Positions 24,184 to 33,169 of a stretch of DNA of 44,471 nucleotides are shown in pieces. Made by a program: the position numbers and the translations under genes. The notes beneath the pieces are model-generated. The model ran no database searches. It had not been told where the DNA came from and worked only from the letters and a program-made list of their open reading frames with translations. Position 1 is the first letter of the stretch, and each line of letters opens with the position of its first letter. The DNA is from an uncultured Prevotellaceae bacterium (GTDB lineage: Bacteria; Bacteroidota; Bacteroidia; Bacteroidales; Bacteroidaceae), in NCBI GenBank assembly GCA_900321965.1, contig ONYA01000020.1, positions 1-44,471 on the forward strand, given 5' to 3'.

Positions 24184-24229
24184 CCGATGGAAAATGAGAC
24201 ATTTGTCTATAATGAAAAACTTTTGAAAC

Positions 24230-24928
24230 ATGGAGTGGGATGTCCGGCATATTGACGAGACAGATTCGACGAACCGTTGGTTGCTGAATCATGGTGGTTC
24301 GAAGAATATGGTTGTCGTGGCCGACTACCAGACGGCGGGTCGTGGCTGCGGCACAAACCGTTGGGAGTCGGAGCGCGGCAAGAACCTGCTATTCTCTATG
24401 CTGATTCATCCGAATGACGTGCCTGCCAGTCGGCAGTTTCGTCTCTCGATGGCCGTCTCACTGGCCATCTGCGAAGCCTTGGGCCAGTATATTGGCGATT
24501 TGAGTATCAAGTGGCCCAACGATATTTATTGGCGTGACGGCAAGATCTGTGGTATCCTGATAGAGAATACCCTCACGGGTGCTGTTATCAAAGACAGTAT
24601 CATTGGCGTGGGCTTGAACGTCAACCAACGGGCTTTCCATAGTGATGCCCCCAACCCCGTTTCACTTTGGCAGATAAGCGGTCAAGAGACCGACCGCGAC
24701 GCGCTGCTCCATCATATTCTGGAACGCTTCGGACAACTGTTGACACAGGATGTGCGTCAGCGCTACCTCTCGAAACTATATCGGCGCAAGGGCTTTTTCC
24801 CTTACGCCGATGAAAATGGTGCATTTATGGCTGAGTTCGTCGATGTGAAAGACGACGGCCACTTGGTGTTGAGAGACGATGGCGGCACATTGCGCACCTA
24901 CGCCTTCAAGGAGGTTCGCTTTATTTAG
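24230..24928 (+). CDS. birA: Biotin--[acetyl-CoA-carboxylase] ligase (BirA, no DNA-binding domain)
   Basis: This 232-residue enzyme forms biotinyl-AMP and attaches biotin to the carboxyl-carrier protein. It has DSTNRWLL near the N-terminus, the nucleotide-binding [17 protein letters not shown] (about residues 38-54) and the catalytic region [21 protein letters not shown] (about 88-108). It lacks the N-terminal helix-turn-helix of the E. coli repressor form, so it is a monofunctional ligase. Its 3' end overlaps the convergent pyrH gene by 4 nt. Confidence 0.93.
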   Translation: MEWDVRHIDETDSTNRWLLNHGGSKNMVVVADYQTAGRGCGTNRWESERGKNLLFSMLIHPNDVPASRQFRLSMAVSLAICEALGQYIGDLSIKWPNDIYWRDGKICGILIENTLTGAVIKDSIIGVGLNVNQRAFHSDAPNPVSLWQISGQETDRDALLHHILERFGQLLTQDVRQRYLSKLYRRKGFFPYADENGAFMAEFVDVKDDGHLVLRDDGGTLRTYAFKEVRFI

Positions 24929-25635
24929 TTGTGTACCAGCGTACCAATCTCCTCGCCGTCCATCACCTTCTTCAGGTTACCCACTACGTCCATATTGAAG
25001 ACATAGATGGGCAGGTTGTTGTCCTGACACATACAGATAGCCGTCAAGTCCATGACCTTCAGACCACGGGCCAGCACTTCCTTGTAAGTGATCTCATTGA
25101 ATTTCGTGGCTGTCGGGTCTTTCTCGGGGTCAGCGGTGTAGACACCGTCCACACGGGTGCCTTTCAGCATGACGTCGGCCTCAATCTCAATGCCGCGCAG
25201 CGACGAGCCGGTGTCTGTGGTGAAATAAGGTGAACCGGTGCCGGCTGAGAAGATACATACATAACCCTGCTCCATCGCCTCGATGGCCTTCCATTTCGTG
25301 TAGAACTCGCCGATAGGCTCCATGCGGATGGCTGTTAGTACGCGGTTCTTCACACCGACGGCTCCTAACGCTGACGATAGTGCCAGCGAGTTGATGACTG
25401 TGGCACACATACCCATTTGGTCGCCCTTGACACGGTCGAAACCTTTCTGGGAGCCAGATAAACCACGGAAGATATTGCCGCCACCGATGACGATGCCTAT
25501 CTGCACCCCCATCTCGCTCACTTCCTTAATTTGACGAGCATAGTCGCTCAGTCGTTCAGGGTCAATGCCGTAACCCTGCTTACCCATCAGGCTCTCGCCC
25601 GATAGCTTCAGTAGTATTCTCTTGAATCTTGCCAT
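24925..25635 (-). CDS. pyrH: UMP kinase PyrH
   Basis: This 236-residue amino-acid-kinase-fold enzyme phosphorylates UMP to UDP in pyrimidine synthesis. It shows [11 protein letters not shown] (residues 8-18), the [11 protein letters not shown] loop (about 49-59), [10 protein letters not shown], and a [13 protein letters not shown] segment (about 162-174), all typical of bacterial PyrH. Its length is standard. It follows the pssA/DUF4834 genes after a 51-nt spacer made of short AATTATCC-type repeats and is probably the last gene of that run. Confidence 0.95.
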   Translation of the reverse strand: MARFKRILLKLSGESLMGKQGYGIDPERLSDYARQIKEVSEMGVQIGIVIGGGNIFRGLSGSQKGFDRVKGDQMGMCATVINSLALSSALGAVGVKNRVLTAIRMEPIGEFYTKWKAIEAMEQGYVCIFSAGTGSPYFTTDTGSSLRGIEIEADVMLKGTRVDGVYTADPEKDPTATKFNEITYKEVLARGLKVMDLTAICMCQDNNLPIYVFNMDVVGNLKKVMDGEEIGTLVHN

Positions 25636-25686
25636 ATCCTAATTATCCTAATTATCCATTATCAATTATCCATTGTCAATTAGAAA

Positions 25687-26094
25687 TTATTTAATTTCTT
25701 CAAACTCGACGTATTCCCCCTCACTGTCGTCGAAGATCTTGCGGTCAGTCTGCTTGTCACTGCGGTCGTCGATTATCGTTACACCACTGTCTGTCTGTGT
25801 CGTGCGACGGGCAGTGGTTTCCTGTTGCGGTTTCTGCTGGGGTTCCTCGGGGTCGCTGCTCTTGAAGTAGTCGTCGTGGAACTTCGGCGCATCCTCCTCT
25901 TCATCCTTGTGATAATGCTTAGTCGACGTGCGCTTAAAGTATTCTTCCTCTTCGGCTATCCGTCGTGCCTCACGTGCCTCGGCAGCCTGCTTCAGCATTT
26001 TCCTGAACTGGCTGATGGACTTGTGGAACAAGATGGCCATGACAATAATGATGAAAAGAACAATGCCAAGGATAGTTAATAAGATTTCTTTCAT
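25687..26094 (-). CDS. DUF4834-like small membrane protein
   Basis: This 135-residue protein has one N-terminal membrane helix (residues 4-25, TILGIVLFIIIVMAILF), a basic helical segment (about 28-52) and a charged, low-complexity tail rich in Asp, Glu, Gln and Thr. The layout matches the Bacteroidota DUF4834 family. Function is unknown. It lies 11 nt after pssA and is probably co-transcribed with it. Confidence 0.7.
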   Translation of the reverse strand: MKEILLTILGIVLFIIIVMAILFHKSISQFRKMLKQAAEAREARRIAEEEEYFKRTSTKHYHKDEEEDAPKFHDDYFKSSDPEEPQQKPQQETTARRTTQTDSGVTIIDDRSDKQTDRKIFDDSEGEYVEFEEIK

Positions 26095-26105
26095 AGGACT
26101 TAGTG

Positions 26106-26810
26106 TTAACGGTTAGTAAGAATCGAGAGCACAACATACCATGCAATGATAACTGCTAAACCGCTGATGCCGAAGAAAAGCAGCAGGGGTATGCATGTCA
26201 GTAGGAAGATGTACTTTACCTCATTGCCCTTCCAGCCCCAAGTCTTGAATTTCAGAGCAAACATGGGTATCTCGCAAACTAGCAGAAAACAGCTAACGAA
26301 AGTGCCCAGCAGGATGAGGTAGGGGGTGTAGGATAGGGGAGCCATATAATCGCCTGCACCAACAATGAGTGAGCCCCAGAACAATGCATTGGCAGGCGTC
26401 GGCAGGCCGATGAACCCTAAGGCCTGACGCTCGTCAAGATTGAACTTTGCCAGTCGCAGTGCTGAGAATGCAGCCATGATAAATGCCAAGTATGGCATTA
26501 ATTGACAATTGAGAATTGACAATTGACAATTATTAGCTTGCGCCAGGCATTGTCCATTGAGGAAGCTGAATGCGATGGCCGACGGTGCGAAGCCGAAGGT
26601 GATGTCGTCAGCTAATGAGTCAAGTTCCTTACCGATGGGCGACGAGACATGGAGCAGACGGGCCGTCATGCCGTCGAAGAAGTCGAAGACCGCACCGATG
26701 ACGATAAACAGCAGGGCCAGCCGGTAGTCACCCTGAAAGGCCCAGTATGTAGCGATGCAGCCTGAAATCAGGTTACAGCACGTAATGGTATTGGGAATAT
26801 GCTTCTTCAA
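26106..26810 (-). CDS. pssA: CDP-diacylglycerol--serine O-phosphatidyltransferase PssA
   Basis: This 234-residue integral-membrane enzyme makes phosphatidylserine. The CDP-alcohol phosphotransferase motif, D-G-x2-A-R-x8-G-x3-D-x3-D, is present: FDGMTARLLHVSSPIGKELDSLAD (about residues 45-68). Several membrane helices follow. Residues about 93-105 (NCQLSILNCQL region) are encoded by an AT-rich short-unit repeat (26500-26530) that looks inserted in frame into the loop before the PYLAF helix. The gene lies 20 nt after psd, which takes the next step of phosphatidylethanolamine synthesis. Confidence 0.93.
   Translation of the reverse strand: MKKHIPNTITCCNLISGCIATYWAFQGDYRLALLFIVIGAVFDFFDGMTARLLHVSSPIGKELDSLADDITFGFAPSAIAFSFLNGQCLAQANNCQLSILNCQLMPYLAFIMAAFSALRLAKFNLDERQALGFIGLPTPANALFWGSLIVGAGDYMAPLSYTPYLILLGTFVSCFLLVCEIPMFALKFKTWGWKGNEVKYIFLLTCIPLLLFFGISGLAVIIAWYVVLSILTNR
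26500..26530. repeat. AT-rich short-unit repeat inside pssA, in frame
   Basis: AATTGAC/AATTGAG-type 7-mers occur about four times in tandem within the pssA coding sequence and translate without a frameshift. Equivalent repeats otherwise fill intergenic gaps in this window (for example 25640-25680 and 14589-14620). Confidence 0.75.
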
Positions 26811-26830
26811 TTCTTTAATACTTCAATTTT

Positions 26831-27541
26831 TCAATTTTTCAATTTCGCAATCACCGTCTGGTCGCCAGTCGTGGGCTGGTCCATTGTGACGCAGACCTTG
26901 GAGTTGATGGGCAGGAAGACGTCGACGCGCGATCCTAACTTGATGAAGCCGAGGTGCTGGTCGATGTAACACTCCTCCTCTGGCTTGGCATAGGTGACAA
27001 TGCGGCGTGCCAGCGCACCCGCTATCTGGCGCACCAGGATGTCCTCGCCCTCCGGGGTCTCAATGACGATGTCGGCTCGCTCGTTCTCTTCGCTGGCCTT
27101 GGGCAGCCACGCCTTGTGGTAGTTGCCGTCATGATGCTCGACGAGCTTCACGCGGCCGTCGACGGGGAACCAGTTGGCATGTACGTTCCACGGACTCATG
27201 AAGATGCTGATCATTAGTCGTTTGTCGTGGAAATAAGTGTTTTCCTCCACTTCTTCAATCACTACAATCTTGCCGTCGGCAGGAGCCACCACCGTTCGCT
27301 CGGAATCGCCGTTGAAGTAGCGTATCGGGCAGCGGTAGAAGTTCAGCGCTATCAGCCAGGCAGTCACCAGAATGGCAGTGATGAGTGGCACAACGATGTT
27401 GCAGACAAGCGGACTGACGGCTTGCAGGGCATACCATAGTCCGGTGCATACAGCTAAAATCAGAATCGCACTATAGATTAATTCCGAAGTGCCTTCACGG
27501 TGGATTCTTATCTTTTTGAGTTTCTTGATTCTCTCTCCCAT
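26831..27541 (-). CDS. psd: Phosphatidylserine decarboxylase proenzyme
   Basis: This 236-residue PSD of the short Bacteroidota type decarboxylates phosphatidylserine to phosphatidylethanolamine. It has two N-terminal hydrophobic segments (about 20-66), the family region [23 protein letters not shown] (about 108-130) and the self-cleavage motif LGS (in [11 protein letters not shown], about residue 200), where the serine becomes the pyruvoyl group. It is the first gene of the psd-pssA-DUF4834 run, with a promoter at 27567-27597. Confidence 0.94.
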   Translation of the reverse strand: MGERIKKLKKIRIHREGTSELIYSAILILAVCTGLWYALQAVSPLVCNIVVPLITAILVTAWLIALNFYRCPIRYFNGDSERTVVAPADGKIVVIEEVEENTYFHDKRLMISIFMSPWNVHANWFPVDGRVKLVEHHDGNYHKAWLPKASEENERADIVIETPEGEDILVRQIAGALARRIVTYAKPEEECYIDQHLGFIKLGSRVDVFLPINSKVCVTMDQPTTGDQTVIAKLKN

Positions 27542-27566
27542 GGGTTAGTATTAAGTAATTGCGATG

Positions 27567-27597
27567 CAAAGATAATGCTTTTTTGTCAATTAACAAA
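27567..27597 (-). promoter_or_regulatory. psd-pssA operon promoter
   Basis: On the minus strand TTTG (27594-27597), a 19-nt spacer and TATCTTTG (27567-27574). The predicted start is about 20 nt upstream of the psd ATG. Confidence 0.6.
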
Positions 27598-27612
27598 CTT
27601 TTTGACCGTTTC

Positions 27613-27645
27613 TTTTGGCAATATCAACTTTTCAGCGTAACTTTG
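27613..27645 (+). promoter_or_regulatory. dnaE promoter
   Basis: TTTTG (27613-27617), a 20-nt spacer and TAACTTTG (27638-27645) form a near-perfect consensus. The ATG at 27659 lies only about 13 nt beyond the -7 box, so the transcript would have almost no leader. Confidence 0.65.
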
Positions 27646-27658
27646 ACGCTCAATTCTG

Positions 27659-30600
27659 ATGGAAATGGAAGATTTCATACATTTACACGTACATACATAC
27701 TATTCTATTCTCGACGGGCAATCGAAAATTTCGAAGCTCGTCGACAAGGCTATAGGCAATGGCATGAAGGGTATGGCCATTACTGATCATGGCGACATGT
27801 TCGGCATCAAGGAATTCCACGACTATTGTATTGGCGTGAACAAAAAACGGACCAAGGAGGGGCTGGAACCCTTTAAGCCTATCTTTGGCTGTGAGATGTA
27901 TGTGTCGCGCCACGGCTCGAAGTCGTTGCGTCGCGGCAAGGAGGATCAGAGCGGTTACCACCTTATTGTATTAGCAAAGAACTATCAAGGCTACAAGAAC
28001 CTCATCAAGCTGGTCAGCAACTCCTGGGTGGACGGCTACTATATGCGTCCCCGTACCGACCGTGAGGATTTGGAACGCTATCACGAGGGACTGATTGTCT
28101 GTTCGGCCTGTCTTGCTGGCGAGGTGCCCAGAAAGATTAGCAGTGGAGACATGGCTGGTGCCCGCGAGGCTATAGAGTGGTATCACAACCTCTTCGGCGA
28201 CGACTACTATCTGGAACTGATGCGTCACGAGGTGAAAGACCCTACGGTGCGTGCCAACCGTGAGACGTTTAAGGAGCAGGAACCCGTCAATCAGGAACTC
28301 ATCAAGCTGTCTCGTGAATACGGCATCAAACTCGTCTGTACCAACGATGTCCATTTCGTTGACGAGGAGAATGCCGAGGCTCACGACCACCTGCTGTGTC
28401 TCTCTACGGGTAAGGAGTTGGACGACCCCACGCGTATGCTTTATTCGAAGCAGGAGTGGTTCAAGACCCGTGAGGAGATGAACGCCATCTTCAGCGACGT
28501 GCCCGAGGCGCTGTCGAATACGCTTGAGATATTAGATAAGGTGGAAATCTACTCCCTCGACCACGACCCCATCATGCCGTTCTTCCCCATCCCTGAGTCG
28601 TTCGGCACCGAGGAGGAGTGGCGTCAGAAGTTTACCGAGGAAGACCTCTTCCGTGAGTTCACCTCTGACGAGAACGGCGAAAACCCGTTGCCTCGCGAGG
28701 AAGGTGAGAAGAAAATCAAGAAGTTAGGCGGCTACGATAAGATCTACCGTATTAAGTTCGAGGCCGACTACTTGGCGAAGTTAGCGTATGAGGGGGCGTA
28801 TCGGCGCTATGGCGTGGCCCCCCCTACGGCCCCCGAGGGGGCTTCTATAGCTGCCAGCGAAACTATTGTAGCCCCCTCGGGGGCAGAAGGGGGGGCTTCC
28901 GAGGTGTTGGACCGCATCCGCTTCGAGTTGCACATCATGAAGACGATGGGTTTCCCGGGTTACTTCCTTATTGTGCAGGACTTCATCAACTCTGCCCGCG
29001 ACGAGCTGGGCGTGATGGTGGGCCCGGGACGTGGTTCGGCAGCCGGTTCGGTGGTGGCCTATTGCTTAGGCATCACGAAGATTGACCCGCTGAAGTACGA
29101 CCTGCTGTTCGAGCGTTTCTTGAACCCCGACCGTATCTCATTGCCCGATATCGATACCGACTTCGACGACGACGGTCGCGGCCGTGTGCTGAAGTGGGTG
29201 GAGGACAAGTACGGTCACGAGAACTGCGCCCACATCATTACCTATGCGTCGATGGCCACGAAGAACTCTATCAAGGATGTGGCACGTGTGGAGAAGTTGC
29301 CGCTGTCCGTCTCGAACGCGCTGTGCAAGGCTATCCCTGACCGTCTGCCAGACGTCGACGGCAAGACGCCGAAGATGAACCTGACGAACGCCATCAAGGC
29401 CGTGCCGGAGTTGCGCGATGCCGAAGCTTCTGCTGACCCCGTGCTGGCCAACACCATTAAATATGCCAAGATGCTGGAGGGTACTGTCCGTGGTACGGGT
29501 ATCCATGCCTGCGGCTTCATTATTTGCCGCGACCCTATCAGCGACTGGGTGCCTGTCTCTACGGCTGACGACCCCGACTTCAAGGACACCAAGACCAACT
29601 GCACGCAGTACGACGGTCACGTCATTGAGTCGACGGGGCTTATCAAGATGGACTTCCTCGGTCTGAAGACCCTTTCCGAGTTGAAGGAAGCCTGTGCCAA
29701 TATCAAACTGACGCGTGGCATTGACGTTGACCTCGATACCATCCCTATCGACGATGCCAAGACCTACGAGCTATACCAGCAAGGCCGCACCATCGGCACG
29801 TTCCAGTTTGAGTCGGCTGGTATGCAGAAATACCTGCGCGAGCTGAAGCCCACCGTCTTTGAAGACCTCATCGCCATGAACGCCCTCTACCGTCCAGGAC
29901 CTATGGGCTACATTCCTCAGTTCATCCGTCGTAAGCACGGTGAGGAACCTATCACCTATGATATTCCTGTGATGGAGAAGTACCTGAAGGACACCTACGG
30001 CATTACCGTTTATCAGGAACAGGTGATGTTGTTGTCGCGTCTGCTGGCCGACTTCACCCGTGGCGAGAGCGACGCCCTGCGTAAGGCGATGGGTAAGAAG
30101 AAGAAGGACATTGTCGACGCCATGAAGCCGAAGTTCATCGAGGGTGGCAAGAAGAACGGTCACGACCCGAAGGTGCTCGACAAGATATGGAGCGACTGGG
30201 AAGCTTTCGCGTCTTACGCTTTCAACAAGTCGCATGCCGCTTGCTACTCGTGGGTGGCTTATCAGACCGCCTATCTCAAGGCCAACTATCCGGCAGAGTT
30301 TATGGCAGCCATCATGAGCCGTCGTCGTGACCAGATTACGGAAATCACGAAACTGATGGACGAGTGCAAGCAGATGAAGATCAATACGTTGGGACCTGAT
30401 GTGAATGAGTCGTATCAGAAGTTCGGCGTGAACCACAATGGCGACATCCGCTTCGGTCTTGCTGCCATCAAGGGTTTGGGCGATTCTGCTGCACAGGCCA
30501 TCATTGACGAGCGTGAGAAGAACGGGCCTTACAAGAGTATCTTCGATTTTGCCCAGCGCGTGCCCACAGCCAGCCTGAACCGCAAGGGCTACGAGTCGTT

Positions 30601-31468
30601 GGCACTGAGCGGCGGCTTTGACTCCTTTGGCATCCGCCGAGAGCAGTTCTTTGCCACAAATAATAAAGGTGAGGCGTTCCTTGATACGCTGGTGCGCTAT
30701 GGACAGCTTTATCAGCAGGAGAAGCAGCTGGCCCAGAACTCGCTCTTCGGTAGCTTCGACGACGGTGTCGAGATAGCGACACCGCCCGTTCCCAAAACTG
30801 ATGAGCGTTGGAGTGACATCGAGCGTCTGAACAAGGAGCGCGACCTTGTTGGCATTTATCTCTCCGCTCATCCGTTGGACGAATATAAGGTCGTGCTCGA
30901 CAACCTCTGTAATGCCCGTTGTACTGAACTGGCCGATCGTTGTGCTGCCTTAGTTGATCGCGAGGACATCGCTCTTGGCGGCATCGTCACCGGGTCGCAG
31001 ACGCGTTTCAGTGCCAAAACCAACAAACCCTGGGGTATTGTCACGCTTGAAGACTTTGAAGGTTCGGGCGAACTGGTACTCTTCGGTGACGATTGGCTCA
31101 ACTTGAAAGGCAAGTTCATCGAGGGAGCTGCAGTTTGTATTACCGGTAAGATGCAATCGCGTTTCCGTGACTCCCAGCAGAAGGAGTTTAAGGTGACGAA
31201 CGTCGAATTGTTGCAGACTGTCAAGGAAAAAGCGATTGACCGCATCACCATCCAGATGATTACCGACCTGCTTGACGATGAGATTGTGGCCGATTTGACA
31301 GAAATTATCCATGAGCATCCTGGCAAGACGAAACTCTTTTTCCAGTTGCGCGATTCTGTAGGCAAACACCACGTCCTGCTGCAGTCCAAGAACAGCAGCG
31401 TTGACGTGCGCTACCAGCTCATTGACTATATTGAGCATCACGAGGCATTAGACTATAAGATAAATTAG
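27659..31468 (+). CDS. dnaE: DNA polymerase III alpha subunit
   Basis: This 1269-residue replicative polymerase is given from 27659 (a second in-frame ATG at 27665 is equally possible). The N-terminal PHP domain begins FIHLHVHTYYS. The palm domain carries the catalytic aspartates in LPDIDTDFDDDGRGRV (about 495-510). The fingers (KKDIVDAMKPKF region), the HhH region and the C-terminal OB fold (IALGGIVTGSQTRFSAKTNKPWGIVTLEDFEG, about 1100-1130) follow. Residues about 386-413 (APPTAPEGAS ... GAEGGAS) are low in complexity and are encoded by a GC-rich palindromic insertion (28816-28896). They fall just before the conserved palm entry RIRFELHIMKTMGFPGYF, at a domain boundary where an insertion can be tolerated. 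The frame is intact. Confidence 0.97.
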   Translation: MEMEDFIHLHVHTYYSILDGQSKISKLVDKAIGNGMKGMAITDHGDMFGIKEFHDYCIGVNKKRTKEGLEPFKPIFGCEMYVSRHGSKSLRRGKEDQSGYHLIVLAKNYQGYKNLIKLVSNSWVDGYYMRPRTDREDLERYHEGLIVCSACLAGEVPRKISSGDMAGAREAIEWYHNLFGDDYYLELMRHEVKDPTVRANRETFKEQEPVNQELIKLSREYGIKLVCTNDVHFVDEENAEAHDHLLCLSTGKELDDPTRMLYSKQEWFKTREEMNAIFSDVPEALSNTLEILDKVEIYSLDHDPIMPFFPIPESFGTEEEWRQKFTEEDLFREFTSDENGENPLPREEGEKKIKKLGGYDKIYRIKFEADYLAKLAYEGAYRRYGVAPPTAPEGASIAASETIVAPSGAEGGASEVLDRIRFELHIMKTMGFPGYFLIVQDFINSARDELGVMVGPGRGSAAGSVVAYCLGITKIDPLKYDLLFERFLNPDRISLPDIDTDFDDDGRGRVLKWVEDKYGHENCAHIITYASMATKNSIKDVARVEKLPLSVSNALCKAIPDRLPDVDGKTPKMNLTNAIKAVPELRDAEASADPVLANTIKYAKMLEGTVRGTGIHACGFIICRDPISDWVPVSTADDPDFKDTKTNCTQYDGHVIESTGLIKMDFLGLKTLSELKEACANIKLTRGIDVDLDTIPIDDAKTYELYQQGRTIGTFQFESAGMQKYLRELKPTVFEDLIAMNALYRPGPMGYIPQFIRRKHGEEPITYDIPVMEKYLKDTYGITVYQEQVMLLSRLLADFTRGESDALRKAMGKKKKDIVDAMKPKFIEGGKKNGHDPKVLDKIWSDWEAFASYAFNKSHAACYSWVAYQTAYLKANYPAEFMAAIMSRRRDQITEITKLMDECKQMKINTLGPDVNESYQKFGVNHNGDIRFGLAAIKGLGDSAAQAIIDEREKNGPYKSIFDFAQRVPTASLNRKGYESLALSGGFDSFGIRREQFFATNNKGEAFLDTLVRYGQLYQQEKQLAQNSLFGSFDDGVEIATPPVPKTDERWSDIERLNKERDLVGIYLSAHPLDEYKVVLDNLCNARCTELADRCAALVDREDIALGGIVTGSQTRFSAKTNKPWGIVTLEDFEGSGELVLFGDDWLNLKGKFIEGAAVCITGKMQSRFRDSQQKEFKVTNVELLQTVKEKAIDRITIQMITDLLDDEIVADLTEIIHEHPGKTKLFFQLRDSVGKHHVLLQSKNSSVDVRYQLIDYIEHHEALDYKIN
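28816..28896. repeat. GC-rich palindromic element inserted in frame in dnaE
   Basis: GCCCCCGAGGGGGC (28829-28842) recurs inverted at 28871-28884, and outer C7/G7 tracts (28818-28824 and 28889-28895) extend the pairing. About 81 bp are added with no stop or frameshift, encoding an Ala/Pro/Glu/Gly/Ser-rich linker. Similar GC-rich palindromes are dispersed in Bacteroidota genomes, usually between genes. Confidence 0.75.
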
Positions 31469-31537
31469 CGGGCTTTGCCCTAAAGAATAAAGATTAAACA
31501 TTAAACATTAAACAATAAACATTAATACTTGAGAATT

Positions 31538-31852
31538 ATGGAAGTAACAATCACAAGCGAGAACTTTGAGAGTCTGAAGAAAGGCAAGCAGCCGTTAGTC
31601 GTTGATTTCTGGGCTACATGGTGCGGTCCCTGCCGCATGGTGGCACCTATCATTGCCGAACTGGCCAAAGAGTATGATGGCCAAATCGTCGTCGGCAAAT
31701 GCGACGTCGAGGAGAACGAAGAGTTGGCTTTACAGTTTGGCATCCGCAATATCCCCACTATCCTCTTCTTCAAGGGCGGTCAGGTGGTCGACAAGCTGGT
31801 GGGTGCCCAGGCCAAAGCTAAGATTGACGAGAAATTTAAAGCCCTGTTGTAA
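31538..31852 (+). CDS. trxA: Thioredoxin
   Basis: This 104-residue cytoplasmic thioredoxin has the redox motif WCGPC (in FWATWCGPCRMVAP, about residues 26-39) and the cis-proline region RNIPTILFF (about 70-78). The ATG at 31538 (MEVTITSENF) is preferred over an in-frame TTG at 31529. It follows dnaE after a 69-nt gap filled with ATTAAAC-type repeats. Confidence 0.95.
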   Translation: MEVTITSENFESLKKGKQPLVVDFWATWCGPCRMVAPIIAELAKEYDGQIVVGKCDVEENEELALQFGIRNIPTILFFKGGQVVDKLVGAQAKAKIDEKFKALL

Positions 31853-31855
31853 GCT

Positions 31856-32176
31856 ATGCCCAGTTTTGAAGACGAACTTCGCATGGACGAAGAAGAGAAC
31901 CGCCGTGAGATAGCGTTTATCTATGAGCGGTTGCCGCAGGAGCTGAAGACCACCTTCAGCGATGACGACCTGTACTACTTCATCGATGCCATTGTCGACT
32001 ATTATTACGACAGTGGCATTCTGGAGTCAACGGCAGAGGAAGTGGATATCGACCTGCAGCAGGTGGCTGAGGCCGTTGCGGAACAGGCTCGGCGTGACAA
32101 GGTTGGCACGTTCAGTGCCGACGATGTCTATTATGTCGTTGAGGCCGATATGGACTTTCAGGAACAGAATCTTTAG
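31856..32176 (+). CDS. Small acidic conserved protein of unknown function
   Basis: This 106-residue, strongly acidic soluble protein starts 3 nt after trxA and is surely co-transcribed with it. I do not recognise a named domain. Visible features are repeated acidic/aromatic stretches (DDDLYYFIDAIVDYYYDSG, about 38-56, and ADDVYYVVEADMDF, about 89-102) and no signal peptide or membrane helix. Its stop overlaps the convergent tsaE by 4 nt. The coding call rests on spacing and codon use. Confidence 0.7.
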   Translation: MPSFEDELRMDEEENRREIAFIYERLPQELKTTFSDDDLYYFIDAIVDYYYDSGILESTAEEVDIDLQQVAEAVAEQARRDKVGTFSADDVYYVVEADMDFQEQNL

Positions 32177-32595
32177 GCTGTTACCAGTCTACTACCATCC
32201 TCCTGCTCGACGATGCTCACCTTGACGGCATCCTCGGGTAGGAGTTCTTCTATTAGTTCCGGCCATTCTATGAAACAGAGGGCACCGCTGTAGAAATAGT
32301 CTTCGTAGCCCATGTCGTAGACCTCTTCTAACTTCTTGATGCGGTAGAAGTCGAAGTGGTAGATTTTCGAGGAAGGTAGAAGGTCGGAGGAAGGCGAATA
32401 CTCGTTCACAATGGCGAAGGTAGGGGAGGTAATGACATCGGTGACACCCAGTTCTTCGCAGACGGCCTTGATGAATGTTGTCTTACCAGCACCCATAGTG
32501 CCGTAGAAGGCGAAGACGCGTCGGTTGCCTATCTCGCTGACAAACTGGCGGGCAGCCTCGCGAATCTCGTTGATGCTTTTAATTTGAATATTCAT
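32173..32595 (-). CDS. tsaE: tRNA threonylcarbamoyladenosine biosynthesis ATPase TsaE
   Basis: This 140-residue P-loop protein has the Walker A motif GTMGAGKTTF (about residues 33-42), the TSPTFAIVNEY segment (about 57-67), HFDFYRI (about 79-85) and a C-terminal FIEWPELIEELLPED (about 108-122). All are typical of TsaE (YjeE), which works with TsaB and TsaD to make t6A37 on ANN-decoding tRNAs. Its start overlaps the end of the upstream 191-residue gene by 17 nt. Confidence 0.94.
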   Translation of the reverse strand: MNIQIKSINEIREAARQFVSEIGNRRVFAFYGTMGAGKTTFIKAVCEELGVTDVITSPTFAIVNEYSPSSDLLPSSKIYHFDFYRIKKLEEVYDMGYEDYFYSGALCFIEWPELIEELLPEDAVKVSIVEQEDGSRLVTA

Positions 32596-33154
32596 CTTCT
32601 CTCAATCCTAATTCGGAACTGTTGCTCCAGTCGTCGCTGCTGTTGGTGACGGTGGTAGTGCTTTCGATGATTTTCTGTTCGTAACCTTTGTGCATGGGGC
32701 CGATTCTGAAGAGAAAATCATTGAAGTTGACAGTGGGGATAACGATGCCGAAGATGCCGATGCCAGCACGTATGCCCTCCGGCTTGAAGTTGTTATGCAA
32801 CAGTGTGGTAGCGTAGAAGCTGTGACGGTAGTACTTCAGCTCATTACATTGGTTGAAGTTGTCAATCAGTTCCTGGTCAGGTATGCTGTCGGCAGTGGTG
32901 AAGATATAGCCCACGTTGTTGACGGCATCATCAATCCAGTCGGTTTTGATGCTGTCGTTGGCTTCGATGCACTGTCGGATGTTATCATCCATCTCAGCCA
33001 TCATCGTTTCCTCGTCAGGTATGGTGAAGTGGCCGACGACAATCATCACAATGACAACCCCCACCAAGGCGAGGAGTTTTCCAAAACAACTGTGCCAAAG
33101 CTGGCTGGTCATTGACTCTCTGGTCTTATAATTACCTCTGTCGGTCTGTTGCAT
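32579..33154 (-). CDS. Membrane-anchored protein of unknown function
   Basis: This 191-residue protein has one hydrophobic segment (about residues 25-46, FGKLLALVGVVIVMIVVGHF). The remainder is soluble and contains a Tyr/Phe/Asn-rich centre (NELKYYRHSFYATTLLHNNF) and a Ser/Thr/Asn-rich tail. No family is recognised. An ATG 14 codons in (33112) is an alternative start. It overlaps tsaE by 17 nt. Confidence 0.65.
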   Translation of the reverse strand: MQQTDRGNYKTRESMTSQLWHSCFGKLLALVGVVIVMIVVGHFTIPDEETMMAEMDDNIRQCIEANDSIKTDWIDDAVNNVGYIFTTADSIPDQELIDNFNQCNELKYYRHSFYATTLLHNNFKPEGIRAGIGIFGIVIPTVNFNDFLFRIGPMHKGYEQKIIESTTTVTNSSDDWSNSSELGLREDEYSN

Positions 33155-33169
33155 GGTGTTTCTTTGAAA

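Noticed and set aside
29771-30871. 366-codon open frame antisense to dnaE
   Set aside because: It is opposite a certain gene, has no family resemblance, and reflects the high-GC codon pattern of the sense strand. The same applies to the long antisense frames at 11858-12784 and 6494-7114.
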